Positions 32,714 through 41,074 of a stretch of 64,000 bases of DNA are shown here, one piece after another (positions within the stretch are counted from its first letter, which is position 1; every line of letters begins with the position of its first letter). Position numbers and translations under genes: made by a program. Where the stretch lies: the NCBI RefSeq assembly GCF_014649875.1, contig NZ_BMTW01000019.1, forward strand, positions 1-64,000, in the 5' to 3' direction. The notes under the pieces are model-generated. The model saw nothing but the letters and a program-made list of their open reading frames with translations, did no database searches and was not told the origin of the DNA. Source of the DNA: Streptomyces rubiginosohelvolus (GTDB taxonomy: Bacteria; Actinomycetota; Actinomycetes; Streptomycetales; Streptomycetaceae).

Positions 32714-33388
32714 ATGAACCGTATGCGTACCGCACTCGCCGCGCTCGGCATCACCGCCGGACTGATCACCGCCCCGGCGGCGAGCGCCGCACCGGGGCCC
32801 GAGAAGCCCGCTCCCGCCGCAGAACGCCACGAACCGTGCACCGGAGAGTTCCGCGGCGACGCCCGCCTCGGACCCAAGTGGCTGCCGAACAAGCGGCTCG
32901 CCCCGGTCGGCCCGCTCCTGAACGGCTACCAGCGCACCGGAGACCTCACCCCGAAGGACTTCCTGAAGAAGTACTGGGAAGGGCCCGCGGACACCGGCAG
33001 CTGGAAGTACCCGCCCAACGACGGCTTCGCCGAGGTGAACGGCGAGATCGACAAGGAGCCCGTCAAGCTGCGCACCGGCCAGCGCCTGGACCGCTTCGGC
33101 TCGGAGTACGGCGGCTACCTGGCCCCCGCCGGAGACGCCTACGCCGAGCGCGCCCTGCCCCCGCAGAACCTCAACACCCGTGACGCGGACACCCCGTGCG
33201 ACTACCGCGTGTACAAGGTCGCCAAGCCCTTCTGGGTCTGGCAGGGCTCCATCGCCCCCTGGTTCGAGCAGCCCGGCGGCGGGCAGCAGATCAAGCTCGA
33301 CGCCGTGTTCCTCGACCCGGGCCAGGGACAGCGGCTCAATGTGAAGTGGCTGCTGGACAACGCCTACCTGACGCCCGCGGGCGCGTAA
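32714..33388 (+). CDS. Secreted TNT-domain protein (putative NAD glycohydrolase)
   Basis: This 224-residue protein starts with a signal peptide (about 1-25, ending ASAA) and then has a domain like the tuberculosis necrotizing toxin (TNT) family: GQRLDRFGSEYGGYLAPAG near 122-140, AERALPPQNLN, and a terminal PGGGQQIKL near 187-195. TNT enzymes hydrolyse NAD+; they are also found in fungi and bacteria as secreted proteins. The glutamine in the GGGQ motif is a plausible catalytic-site residue. GGGGA precedes ATG 32714. The gene stands 6 bases before a small gene that may be its partner. Whether it is a toxin or a surface enzyme is unknown. Confidence 0.82.
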   Translation: MNRMRTALAALGITAGLITAPAASAAPGPEKPAPAAERHEPCTGEFRGDARLGPKWLPNKRLAPVGPLLNGYQRTGDLTPKDFLKKYWEGPADTGSWKYPPNDGFAEVNGEIDKEPVKLRTGQRLDRFGSEYGGYLAPAGDAYAERALPPQNLNTRDADTPCDYRVYKVAKPFWVWQGSIAPWFEQPGGGQQIKLDAVFLDPGQGQRLNVKWLLDNAYLTPAGA

Positions 33389-33394
33389 CCCGGT

Positions 33395-33628
33395 ATGGAC
33401 CGCCGGGCCCTGCACGCCGCACTCGTCGAAGCACGGATCCCCGGCGGCTACTACCGCATCGAGGACGTCCACGAGCCCGTCCCCACCCCACCCGACTTCC
33501 TCTTCGTCCGGCGGAGCGGGGACGGCGGCTGGGAGACCGGGGCGTACGAGCGCGGAACGTACGAGGTCATCGCCCGCCACCCGGACGAGGCCACCGCCTG
33601 CTCCCACCTGCTGAGCCTGCTCGTCTGA
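33395..33628 (+). CDS. Small soluble protein following the TNT gene (possible partner or immunity protein)
   Basis: This 77-residue protein starts 6 bases after the TNT stop and is probably co-translated. It has no signal peptide, is acidic and has a compact look with aromatic residues: GGYYRIEDVHEP, FLFVRR and WETGAYERGTYEVIARH. I do not recognise a family. Position and size fit an immunity protein that would neutralise the TNT enzyme in the cytoplasm, but a secreted toxin with a signal peptide may not need one, so this is only a hypothesis. Codon use is normal. Confidence 0.7.
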   Translation: MDRRALHAALVEARIPGGYYRIEDVHEPVPTPPDFLFVRRSGDGGWETGAYERGTYEVIARHPDEATACSHLLSLLV

Positions 33629-33644
33629 ACCCTCCCCGCGCCCG

Positions 33645-34010
33645 TCAGCAGGGCGTGCCGGGGGTCGCCGCCGTCGCCCGCAGAAGGTCACGGACAAGCC
33701 CGAAGTCGATCTTCTGCGGCTGACGGAACCGCAGACAGCCCTTGCCCATGTCGTGCGAGGCCAGCCGGTCCGCGAACGCGTCGCGGACATCCGTGCGGAG
33801 CAGATAGAACGAGATGTACTGCTTCTGGTCGGCGAAGGCGATCTCGCCCTTCCCCTCCCGCTCGTAGGCGGGCATGCCGTACGCCATGACCTCGCGGAAC
33901 CCCGTCAGCTCCTGGCGGCACAAAGCGCGCAGCCTCGTGAGGGCCTCCCGGCGGGCCTCCGGGGCCTCGGCGAGATACTGATCGACATCCTGCGCGCTGC
34001 TCTGCACCAT
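33645..34010 (-). CDS. DUF1801 (YdhG-like) protein
   Basis: This 121-residue soluble protein has the DUF1801 pattern: VDQYLAEAPEARREALTRLRALC at the start, EVMAYGMPAYEREGKGEIAFADQKQYISFYLL in the middle, and CLRFRQPQKID near the end. The function of the family is unknown. It converges with the small gene at 33395 and diverges from the DinB gene at 34076. No operon partner is present. Confidence 0.87.
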   Translation of the reverse strand: MVQSSAQDVDQYLAEAPEARREALTRLRALCRQELTGFREVMAYGMPAYEREGKGEIAFADQKQYISFYLLRTDVRDAFADRLASHDMGKGCLRFRQPQKIDFGLVRDLLRATAATPGTPC

Positions 34011-34075
34011 GAGCCGATCGTACGGCGGTGTGTCGCACCCCGGGCCCCCGACGCCCGGTGAGCGACAGTGGGCGG

Positions 34076-34585
34076 ATGAACACCGCAGGCATGCTGGCCG
34101 AAGCGTTCGACCGGGTCGGGGAGGCCGTCCACGCGGCGGTTGAGGGGCTGCCGCCCGACGACCTCAACGCCCGGCTCGACGAGGGGGCCAATTCCATCAC
34201 CTGGCTCGTCTGGCATCTCACCCGCATCCAGGACGACCACATCGCCGACGCCTCCGGCACGGCACAGATCTGGCTCACCGAAGGCTGGGCCGACCGTTTC
34301 GCGCTCCCTTTCGACGCGACGGACACCGGGTACGGGCACAGCAGTGACGAGGTCGCCGCCGCCCGCGTGGACTCCGCCGAACCCCTCCTCGGCTATTTCG
34401 ACGCCGTACAGGAGCGGACGCTCGACTTCGTCGCGGGACTGGAGGGCCATGCCCTCGACCGGATCGTCGACGAGGGCTGGTCGCCCCCGGTGACTCTGGG
34501 TGTCCGGCTGATCAGCGTCGTCGCCGAGGATCTCCAGCACGCGGGCCAGGCCGCGTTCGTCCGCGGAGTGCTTCGGAGGGCCTGA
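34076..34585 (+). CDS. DinB-superfamily protein (mycothiol-dependent type, DUF664-like)
   Basis: This 169-residue protein has the DinB helical bundle with metal-binding histidines in WLVWHLTRIQDDH and a C-terminal VAEDLQHAGQAAFVRG. The start at ATG 34076 gives MNTAGMLAEAF; no perfect ribosome binding site is seen. It is the second of three DinB-type genes in the window and shows little similarity to the first beyond the metal motifs. Substrate unknown; thiol transfer with mycothiol is the family role in actinobacteria. Confidence 0.86.
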   Translation: MNTAGMLAEAFDRVGEAVHAAVEGLPPDDLNARLDEGANSITWLVWHLTRIQDDHIADASGTAQIWLTEGWADRFALPFDATDTGYGHSSDEVAAARVDSAEPLLGYFDAVQERTLDFVAGLEGHALDRIVDEGWSPPVTLGVRLISVVAEDLQHAGQAAFVRGVLRRA

Positions 34586-34697
34586 GACCGGGGCCCGTGG
34601 GCCGGCGCGCACGGACCCGTGCACTGTTCCACCGGCGGTGCCATACTCGAAGGAAATCGGCCGGACAAGCAGTGTCATCGTCCGAAAGGTGACCATC

Positions 34698-34988
34698 ATG
34701 AGCTGGGCATCCTGGACGACCAGCGGGGTCTACACGGGCACCGGCGGAGTGCGCACCGAAGAAGCGGGCATCCTCAGCGGCGACCTCACCGTGCATACGA
34801 CATGGTTCGACGGACAGGCGTCGGTGGCCGTGCAGTACAGCGGTTCCTCCGACTGGTTCACCCTCGTGGGCAGCCCCGTGCCCTGCCCCTCCGAGGAGGA
34901 GAGCCGCACCTTCCACCAGAGCGTCGTCGAAGCCGTGCGCGCCGGAGAGGGCGCGAGAGTCCCGCCGGTCGGCGCGGAACCCGCATAG
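34698..34988 (+). CDS. Small conserved hypothetical protein (about 96 residues)
   Basis: I do not recognise a family. The protein is polar, with alternating small and aromatic residues (SWASWTTSGVYTGTG, TTWFDGQASVAVQYSG, DWFTLVGSPV) that look like beta strands, and no signal peptide. AAAGGTGA precedes ATG 34698; a GTG at 34689 is an alternative start. Codon use is normal. It lies alone between DinB and lepB. Confidence 0.6.
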   Translation: MSWASWTTSGVYTGTGGVRTEEAGILSGDLTVHTTWFDGQASVAVQYSGSSDWFTLVGSPVPCPSEEESRTFHQSVVEAVRAGEGARVPPVGAEPA

Positions 34989-35083
34989 CGACCGTCGTCG
35001 CGCTCCACGCCCCATAGAGTGGATCACCGGACCCGTCCCCCGAGGGACGGGCGCAGGCGGCTCACGGGGCGAGGAGCGGTGGC

Positions 35084-35788
35084 ATGGGGCGTGCGGGAGC
35101 GCGGCGTTCGAGGACACGGAAGAAGCGGCCGTTCTGGGTGGAGCTGCCGCTCCTGATCGTGATGGCCCTGGTGCTGGCCCTGCTCATCAAGACGTTCCTG
35201 GTGCAGGCCTTCTCCATCCCCTCGGACTCGATGCAGAACACCCTCCAGCGGGGCGACCGGGTCCTGGTCGACAAGCTGACCCCCTGGTTCGGCTCGGAGC
35301 CGGAACGCGGCGAGGTGATCGTCTTCCACGACCCGGCCGACTGGCTCGCGGGCATGCCCGTGGACGAGCCCAACACCGTGCAGAAGGTGCTGAGCTTCAT
35401 CGGTGTGATGCCCTCCGCCGAGGAGAAGGACCTCATCAAGCGGGTCATCGGCGTCGGCGGCGACACCGTGGAGTGCGCGGGCGACGGGCCGGTGAAGGTC
35501 AACGGCACCGCCCTGGACGAGCCGTATGTCTTCCCCGGCAACACGCCCTGCAGCAACGACGAGGAAGGTGGCCAGTTCAAGGTCACCGTGCCCGACGGCA
35601 AGGTCTGGGTCATGGGGGACCACCGCCAGGAATCCGCCGACTCCCGCTACCACCAGGACGATCCCAACGAGGGGATGGTCCCGGTCGACGAGGTCGTCGG
35701 CCGGGCCGTCGTCGTCGCCTGGCCGATCGGCCGCTGGGCCACCCTGCCGGTGCCCGAGACCTTCAAGAACGTGCCCGACAAGCCCTGA
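35084..35788 (+). CDS. lepB: Signal peptidase I
   Basis: This 234-residue membrane protease removes signal peptides from exported proteins. A basic N-terminus precedes one membrane segment (about 20-40). The nucleophile Ser49 is in SIPSDSM and the general base Lys119 in LIKRVIGVGGD; the GDHRQES motif and the SR-type end follow. Several Streptomyces sip genes carry a second C-terminal membrane segment; this one does not show one. It stands alone rather than in the sip cluster with rnhB. GAGGAG precedes ATG 35084. Its stop lies 3 bases from that of the convergent phosphatase gene. Confidence 0.94.
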   Translation: MGRAGARRSRTRKKRPFWVELPLLIVMALVLALLIKTFLVQAFSIPSDSMQNTLQRGDRVLVDKLTPWFGSEPERGEVIVFHDPADWLAGMPVDEPNTVQKVLSFIGVMPSAEEKDLIKRVIGVGGDTVECAGDGPVKVNGTALDEPYVFPGNTPCSNDEEGGQFKVTVPDGKVWVMGDHRQESADSRYHQDDPNEGMVPVDEVVGRAVVVAWPIGRWATLPVPETFKNVPDKP

Positions 35789-35791
35789 TAC

Positions 35792-36226
35792 TCAGCGCGG
35801 CGCGAAGTTCCGTACGTACCGGCGCTGCCAGGGCGTCTCCACCGCCCGCGGGTGGTAGCCGGCGCGGACGAACGCCACCGCTTCCTCGGGGGGCACCCCG
35901 TCCAGGACGGCCAGGGCGGCCAGCGCCGTCCCGGTCCGGCCCATCCCGCCGCCGCAGGCCACCTCGACCCGCTCGTCGGCCGCCCGCTCCCACACCTCCC
36001 GGAGCAGGACCCGCGCCTCCTCCCGGTCCGCCGGGAGCCGGAAGTCCGGCCACCGCAGCCAGCGGGACTCCCAGCGGACCGGGGGCGGGGTGCGGCCCAG
36101 CAGGTATACGGCGAAGTCCGGTTCGGGGCCCGGAGGGAGCGGCTTGCGCAGACCCCGCCCCCGGACCAGCCGCCCCGACGGCAGGGCGAGGACGGCGGGG
36201 TCGGCGGCGTTCCAGTGTTCGGTCAC
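35792..36226 (-). CDS. Protein-tyrosine/dual-specificity phosphatase-like protein
   Basis: This 144-residue protein has the CX5R phosphatase loop: CGGGMGR at residues 91-97, followed by TGTALAALAVL. An upstream WPDFRLP segment (about 59-65) carries the aspartate that acts as general acid, the WPD loop. The size fits small tyrosine phosphatases. I start at GTG 36226 (VTEHWNAADP) with GGGGG upstream; a TTG at 36235 is also possible. It lies 29 bases after ptsH on the same strand and may share the fru transcript. The substrate is unknown. Confidence 0.8.
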   Translation of the reverse strand: MTEHWNAADPAVLALPSGRLVRGRGLRKPLPPGPEPDFAVYLLGRTPPPVRWESRWLRWPDFRLPADREEARVLLREVWERAADERVEVACGGGMGRTGTALAALAVLDGVPPEEAVAFVRAGYHPRAVETPWQRRYVRNFAPR

Positions 36227-36255
36227 GTCCCCCAACCTAGAGGGCCTTCTGCCGG

Positions 36256-36528
36256 TCAGGCGGCGGTATCGAGATCCCGCGCCAGCAGCTCCGCGAGCTC
36301 CTCGACCGCCGCCTGCCCGCCGTCGCCCTCGGCGCTGAGGACCACGGCCTCCCCGTACGGCGCCGCCAGGGCCAGGACCGCGAGCATGCTGCGGGCGTCG
36401 ACCGGGTCGCGGCCCTCACGGGCGATGGTCACCTTGACCGGCTGACGGGCGGCGGCCTTGACGAACAGCGATGCCGGACGGGCGTGCAGCCCGCTGCGGG
36501 AGCCTATGACGACGGTCTGCTGGTGCAT
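36256..36528 (-). CDS. ptsH: Phosphocarrier protein HPr
   Basis: This 90-residue protein passes phosphate from enzyme I to sugar-specific EII. The active-site histidine is His15 in SGLHARPAS. A serine at position 47 follows (SMLAVLAL), the site used by HPr kinase in Firmicutes, which Streptomyces lack. AGGAG precedes ATG 36528. It lies 53 bases downstream of fruA and completes the fructose PTS operon, although HPr serves all PTS sugars. Gene for enzyme I is not in the window. Confidence 0.96.
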   Translation of the reverse strand: MHQQTVVIGSRSGLHARPASLFVKAAARQPVKVTIAREGRDPVDARSMLAVLALAAPYGEAVVLSAEGDGGQAAVEELAELLARDLDTAA

Positions 36529-36581
36529 GGATCACTCCTGGGTGAGAGGGATGGTGGTGTCGTGCGGGGGTGGTGAGGTGC

Positions 36582-38597
36582 TCAGGCGGCGACCGTGACC
36601 CGGGAGTCGTCGGAGCCCGTGGCCCCTGCCTCCCCGGCCGCGTCCGGTGCCGCCCGGCGTGCGCCCTTGAGCAGGACGACGAGCGCGGTCGCCACCAGCG
36701 TTCCGGCGGCGATGGCGAGCAGGTAGAGGAACGGCTCGCCGATCAGCGGGACGACGAAGACGCCGCCGTGCGGAGCGCGCAGCGTCGCGCCGAAGGCCAT
36801 CGACAGCGCGCCGGTGACCGCGCCGCCCGCCATCACGGACGGGATGACCCGCAGCGGATCGGCGGCGGCGAACGGGATCGCGCCCTCGGTGATGAACGAG
36901 GCCCCCAGCACCCAGGCCGCCCGGCCGTTCTCCCGCTCGGTCTTCGTGAACAGCTTCTTGCGTACGGTGGTGGCGAGCGCCATCGCCAGCGGCGGGACCA
37001 TCCCGGCCGCCATGACGGCGGCCATCACCTTCAGGCTGCCGTCGGTCGGATCGGCGAGACCGCCGACCGCGAAGGCGTACGCCACCTTGTTCAGCGGGCC
37101 GCCCATGTCGAAGCACATCATCAGGCCGAGGACGACGCCGAGAATCACCGCGTTGGAGCCCGACAGGCCGTTCAGCCAGTCCGTCAGCGCGTTCTGCAGC
37201 GAGGCGATCGGCTTGCCGACCACGATGAACATCAGGAAGCCCACGACCGCCGACGCGATCAACGGGATCACCAGCACCGGCATGATGCCGCGCAAGGTCG
37301 CATGGACCGGCACCCGCTGGATCGCCATCACCACCGCACCGGCCAGCAGACCGGCGACCAGACCGCCGAGGAACCCGGCGTTCACCGTCAGCGCGATGGA
37401 CCCGCCGACGAAGCCCGGCACCAGCGCGGGCCGGTCCGCCATCCCGTACGCGATGTACCCGGCCAGCACCGGCACCAGGAACGCGAAGGCCGCCGAACCG
37501 ATCTGGTTGAGCAGCGCCGCCCAGCTGTCCGCCTCGCCCCACACGAAGTGGTCGGCCACCGACTTGGCGCTCGCTATCTCGTAGCCGCCGATGGCGAACG
37601 ACAGGGCGATCAGCAGACCGCCCGCCGCGACGAACGGAACCATGTAGCTCACGCCGGACATCAGATACGTACGGAGCCGGACGCCGAAGTGCGCGTGATC
37701 CGCGCCGGATCCGTCACCGTCGCCGGAGCCCCTGTCGTCGTCGGCCTCGGACACGGCGGCGACCTCTCCGCGTTCCGCCTTGCGGCGGGCCTCGGCGATC
37801 AGTTCGGCGGGCCGGTTGATGCCCGCCTTCACCCCGACGTCGACCAGGGGCTTGCCCCGGAAGCGGGCCTTCTCCCGGACCTCCACGTCATGCGCCCAGA
37901 TCACGGCGTCCGCCGCCGCGATGACGCCGGCGTCCAGCTTCTTGAAGCCGGCCGAGCCCTGGGTCTCCACCGTCACCTCGACGCCCTCGGCGCGGCCCGC
38001 CGCGGCCAGGGACTCGGCGGCCATGTAGGTGTGGGCGATGCCGGTGGGGCAGGAGGTGACGGCGACGATCCGGAACGGTGCGCTCCCGGTCGCTTCGGCG
38101 GTCTCGGACTCCGTGTCCTCTGCCCGCTCCTCCTCGGGGGCGTGCTCCTCCGCCGGCTCCTCGCCCCGGATCAGCGCGGCCACCGCCGCCGGGTCCGTTC
38201 CGGCGCGCAGCGCTGCGGTGAACTCCGGATCCATCAGCCGGCGGGCCAGCCCCGACAGGATGGTGAGGTGATCGTCGTCGGCCCCGGCCGGGGCGGCGAT
38301 GAGGAAGATCAGGTCGGCGGGACCGTCGGCCGCTCCGAAATCGATGCCCGCCGCGCTGCGCCCGAAGGCCAGCGTCGGGGCGTTCACATGCTCGCTGCGG
38401 CAGTGCGGGATGCCGATGCCGCCGTCGAGGCCGGTCGGCATCTGTGCCTCACGTGCGGCGACGTCGGCCAGGAAGCCGTCGAGATCGGTGACGCGGTGCG
38501 CGGCCACCATCCGCTCGGCGAGCGACCTCGCCGCGGCGTCCTTCGTTGTGGCGGACAGATCGAGGTCGACCAGTTCCGCGGTGATCAGCTCACTCAT
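36582..38597 (-). CDS. fruA: Fructose-specific PTS enzyme EIIABC
   Basis: This 671-residue protein imports fructose and phosphorylates it to fructose 1-phosphate. Domains in order are EIIA (about 1-145, phosphoryl histidine His65 in GIGIPHCRS), an acidic linker (145-172), EIIB (about 174-275, Cys183 in VAVTSCPTGIAHTYMAAE) and membrane EIIC (about 310-650, with ten or so segments). AAGGAGC precedes ATG 38597. It lies 121 bases downstream of fruK and upstream of ptsH. Regulation is expected through FruR. All three phosphorylation elements are intact. Confidence 0.95.
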   Translation of the reverse strand: MSELITAELVDLDLSATTKDAAARSLAERMVAAHRVTDLDGFLADVAAREAQMPTGLDGGIGIPHCRSEHVNAPTLAFGRSAAGIDFGAADGPADLIFLIAAPAGADDDHLTILSGLARRLMDPEFTAALRAGTDPAAVAALIRGEEPAEEHAPEEERAEDTESETAEATGSAPFRIVAVTSCPTGIAHTYMAAESLAAAGRAEGVEVTVETQGSAGFKKLDAGVIAAADAVIWAHDVEVREKARFRGKPLVDVGVKAGINRPAELIAEARRKAERGEVAAVSEADDDRGSGDGDGSGADHAHFGVRLRTYLMSGVSYMVPFVAAGGLLIALSFAIGGYEIASAKSVADHFVWGEADSWAALLNQIGSAAFAFLVPVLAGYIAYGMADRPALVPGFVGGSIALTVNAGFLGGLVAGLLAGAVVMAIQRVPVHATLRGIMPVLVIPLIASAVVGFLMFIVVGKPIASLQNALTDWLNGLSGSNAVILGVVLGLMMCFDMGGPLNKVAYAFAVGGLADPTDGSLKVMAAVMAAGMVPPLAMALATTVRKKLFTKTERENGRAAWVLGASFITEGAIPFAAADPLRVIPSVMAGGAVTGALSMAFGATLRAPHGGVFVVPLIGEPFLYLLAIAAGTLVATALVVLLKGARRAAPDAAGEAGATGSDDSRVTVAA

Positions 38598-38718
38598 CGC
38601 GGTGCTCCTTGCTCGGGGACCGCCGGGGCGGCGGCTCGGGGGGACGGGGCGGAGCTCGCGTACGGGTGGGGACCGTACGGGAGGTGCGGGGGCCGTGGGG
38701 GCGTGGGCGGTGTGGGGG

Positions 38719-39666
38719 TCATGGGGCCGGCTCGCTCAGTGCGCGGTGCAGCGGTACGTCGGAGGTCGTCACGACCGACGGCAGATCGAGGTCGGCCGGG
38801 GTGGGCATGAGGCTTCCGGCCAGCTGCACGGCCGCGGCCCCGTGGGCGACGGCCGAGGCGAGCGCTTCCGGGCCCCGCCCGCCCGCCGCGAGGAAGCCGG
38901 CCAGCGAGGCGTCCCCGGCGCCGACATTGCTGCGTACGGCGGCCACCGGGGCGGTCGCGAAGTAGGCGCCCGACGCCTCGACCAGCAGCTGTCCGTCCGC
39001 TCCCAGGCTCGCCAGCACCGACCGGGCGCCGCGCTCGCGCAGCTCCTCGGCGGCCTTGAGCGCGTCGCCCACCGTGGCCAGCGGGCGGCCCACGGCCTCG
39101 GCCAGCTCCTGGGCGTTGGGCTTGATCACGTCGGGCTCCTCGGCGAGCGCGGCGGTGAGGGCCGCACCCGAGGTGTCCAGCGCGATCCGGGCACCGGCAC
39201 GGTGACTCCGCTCGACCAGGTCCGCGTACCACCGCGGCGGCAGTCCGCGCGGCAGGCTCCCGCAGCAGGCGATCCAGTCGGCGGCGGCGGAGCGGACCCG
39301 TACCGCTTCGAGGACGTCCTCCGCCTCGGCCGGACTCAGTTCGGGGCCCGCCGCGTTGACCTTGGTGAGGGTGCCGTCGGGTTCGACGAGGGTGACGTTG
39401 ATCCGGGTGTTCCCGCCGATCGGCACCCCGGCCGCCTCGATGCCCAGGTCGCCGAGGAGCCGGGTGAGCAGGGCGCCCTCCGGACCGCCCATCGGGGCGA
39501 CGGCGACGGTGCGGTGCCCGGCCGCCGCGACCGCGCGGGAGACGTTGACGCCCTTGCCGCCCGGGTCGACGCGGTCCGCCGTGGCGCGCAGGACGGTGCC
39601 GCGCGTGAGGCCGGGCAGCTCGTAGGTCCGGTCCAGGCTGGGGTTGGGGGTGACGGTGAGGATCAT
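38719..39666 (-). CDS. fruK: 1-Phosphofructokinase
   Basis: This 315-residue PfkB-family kinase converts fructose 1-phosphate to fructose 1,6-bisphosphate. Family motifs are GGKGVNVSRA near residues 37-46 and NVGAGDASLAGF near 251-262, where the aspartate is the catalytic base. Its ATG overlaps the fruR stop in ATGA (39663-39666), so translation is coupled to the regulator. It precedes fruA. The order fruR-fruK-fruA is standard for Streptomyces. Confidence 0.94.
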   Translation of the reverse strand: MILTVTPNPSLDRTYELPGLTRGTVLRATADRVDPGGKGVNVSRAVAAAGHRTVAVAPMGGPEGALLTRLLGDLGIEAAGVPIGGNTRINVTLVEPDGTLTKVNAAGPELSPAEAEDVLEAVRVRSAAADWIACCGSLPRGLPPRWYADLVERSHRAGARIALDTSGAALTAALAEEPDVIKPNAQELAEAVGRPLATVGDALKAAEELRERGARSVLASLGADGQLLVEASGAYFATAPVAAVRSNVGAGDASLAGFLAAGGRGPEALASAVAHGAAAVQLAGSLMPTPADLDLPSVVTTSDVPLHRALSEPAP

Positions 39667-40424
39667 GCGCGTACTACTTCCGTGCCCCGGCTCTCGATGG
39701 AGCGGGCGTCGTCGGGGCTGAGGCCCGTGTCGGTGATGAGCAGGTCCACATCGGTGAGGTCGCCGAAGCGGGCGAAGTGCTCCTGCCCGAACTTGCCGGA
39801 GTCGGCGAGCAGGACGACCCTGCGGGCCGCCTTGATCACGGCCCGCTTCACCGCGGCCTCGGCGAGGTCGGGCGTGGTCAGACCGCGGTCGGGACAGAAG
39901 CCGTTGGTGGCGAGGAAGACCACGTCGGCGTTGATCTCGGCGTACGAACCCAGCGCCCAGGCGTCGACCGCCGCGCGCGTACGGTGCCGGACCCGGCCGC
40001 CCACCAGATGCAGTGCGATGCCCGGGTGGTCGGCGAGCCGGGCGGCCACCGGCAGCGCGTGCGTCACGACGGTCAGCGCCGCGTCGACGGGTACGGCGGC
40101 GGCGAGCCGCGCGGTGGTGGTCCCGGCGTCGACGATCACATTGCCGTCGGCGGGCAGTTCGGCGAGGGCGGCCTGCGCGATGCGGTCCTTCTCGTCGGCG
40201 GAGAGGGCGTCGCGCTCGGCGAGGTCCGGCTCGAAGTCCAGCCGCCCCACCGGGATCGCCCCACCGTGCACCCGGCGCAGCAGCCCCGCCCGGTCCAGGG
40301 CCTTGAGGTCCCGCCGGACGGTCTCGGCCGTCACCTGGAACTCCTCGGCCAGGGACAGCACGTCGACCCGGCCGCTCTCCTGGGCGAGGCGGAGGATCTC
40401 CTGCTGACGCTCCGGTGCGTACAT
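39663..40424 (-). CDS. fruR: DeoR-family repressor of the fructose operon
   Basis: This 253-residue regulator begins with a DeoR helix-turn-helix (MYAPERQQEILRLAQESGRVDV, then FQVTAETVRRDLKALDRAG) and has a sugar-phosphate-binding domain with VIVDAGTTTARLA and ADVVFLATNGF. Fructose 1-phosphate is the usual inducer. I start at ATG 40424, where family N-termini begin; an ATG at 40445 adds seven residues (KRKRNH). Two 10-bp repeats at 40424 and 40455 lie in the promoter, and the first overlaps the start codon. It is the first gene of the operon. Confidence 0.9.
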   Translation of the reverse strand: MYAPERQQEILRLAQESGRVDVLSLAEEFQVTAETVRRDLKALDRAGLLRRVHGGAIPVGRLDFEPDLAERDALSADEKDRIAQAALAELPADGNVIVDAGTTTARLAAAVPVDAALTVVTHALPVAARLADHPGIALHLVGGRVRHRTRAAVDAWALGSYAEINADVVFLATNGFCPDRGLTTPDLAEAAVKRAVIKAARRVVLLADSGKFGQEHFARFGDLTDVDLLITDTGLSPDDARSIESRGTEVVRA

Positions 40425-40464
40425 GTGGTTTCGTTTCCGTTTCATGCCCGAGTCTGTGGTTTCG
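40424..40464 (-). promoter_or_regulatory. Two direct repeats, likely FruR operator
   Basis: TGTGGTTTCG occurs at 40424-40433 and again at 40455-40464, 31 bases apart, close to three helical turns. DeoR-family repressors commonly bind such direct repeats. Placement at the start of fruR suggests autoregulation and control of fruK-fruA-ptsH. Confidence 0.7.
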
Positions 40465-40626
40465 CGCTCAGGTTACGTCTGGGGTGCGGGAATGTAAACA
40501 CATTCGGGCGACGTATGGGCATGAACGGACGCGGCGGGCTCCTGCCGGGCGTGGGCACACGAGGGGGATGGGCGCACGCGCGGGCGGGGCGCACCGGTCA
40601 CCGGTGCGCCCCGCCCGACGGTCCGG

Positions 40627-40884
40627 TCAGCGCGTGCCGGGCGCGTCCTCGGTCAGGGGGCGGGCCAGCAGGGGAGCGCCGGGGACCTGGTGGCCGCCGC
40701 TGGCGAGCATGCGGACCTCGCCCCGGTCGCTGATCTCGGCGCGGACGATCCCCGTCTCGTCCTCGTACACCGGGAACCCGCCGGCCCCCAGCCGGTCGGT
40801 CAGCCGGACGGAGACCACGTCGTCCGCGGCGCCGGACATCTGGAAGATCAGCTCGTAACGCTCGGTGTGCACCATCTGGTTCAT
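40627..40884 (-). CDS. Small conserved protein (DUF6296-like)
   Basis: This 85-residue protein begins MNQMVHTERYELIFQMSGAAD and contains VSVRLTDRLGAGGFPVYEDETGIVRAEIS. I tentatively recognise it as a small Streptomyces-type family (DUF6296); no function is known. It has no signal or membrane segment. GGGAGAA precedes ATG 40884 at good spacing. The frame is open further upstream but codon bias and the ribosome binding site support this start. It is divergent from the lipoprotein gene. Confidence 0.7.
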   Translation of the reverse strand: MNQMVHTERYELIFQMSGAADDVVSVRLTDRLGAGGFPVYEDETGIVRAEISDRGEVRMLASGGHQVPGAPLLARPLTEDAPGTR

Positions 40885-41074
40885 GACGTTCTCCCGGCCG
40901 TGCGCGGAGAATACGGCCCTGCCGCCATTGTTTCGCACCCCGGCGTGGACCGCCCGGGGAGCGACGGCCAACGGGCGGAGCCGCCCGGTCGATCGGGTGA
41001 CTCCGACCGGTAGGACAACATGACAGAAGGCGTGGAGGGCTAGGCATGCGTGCATGAGACTTGAGCCTCGACGA

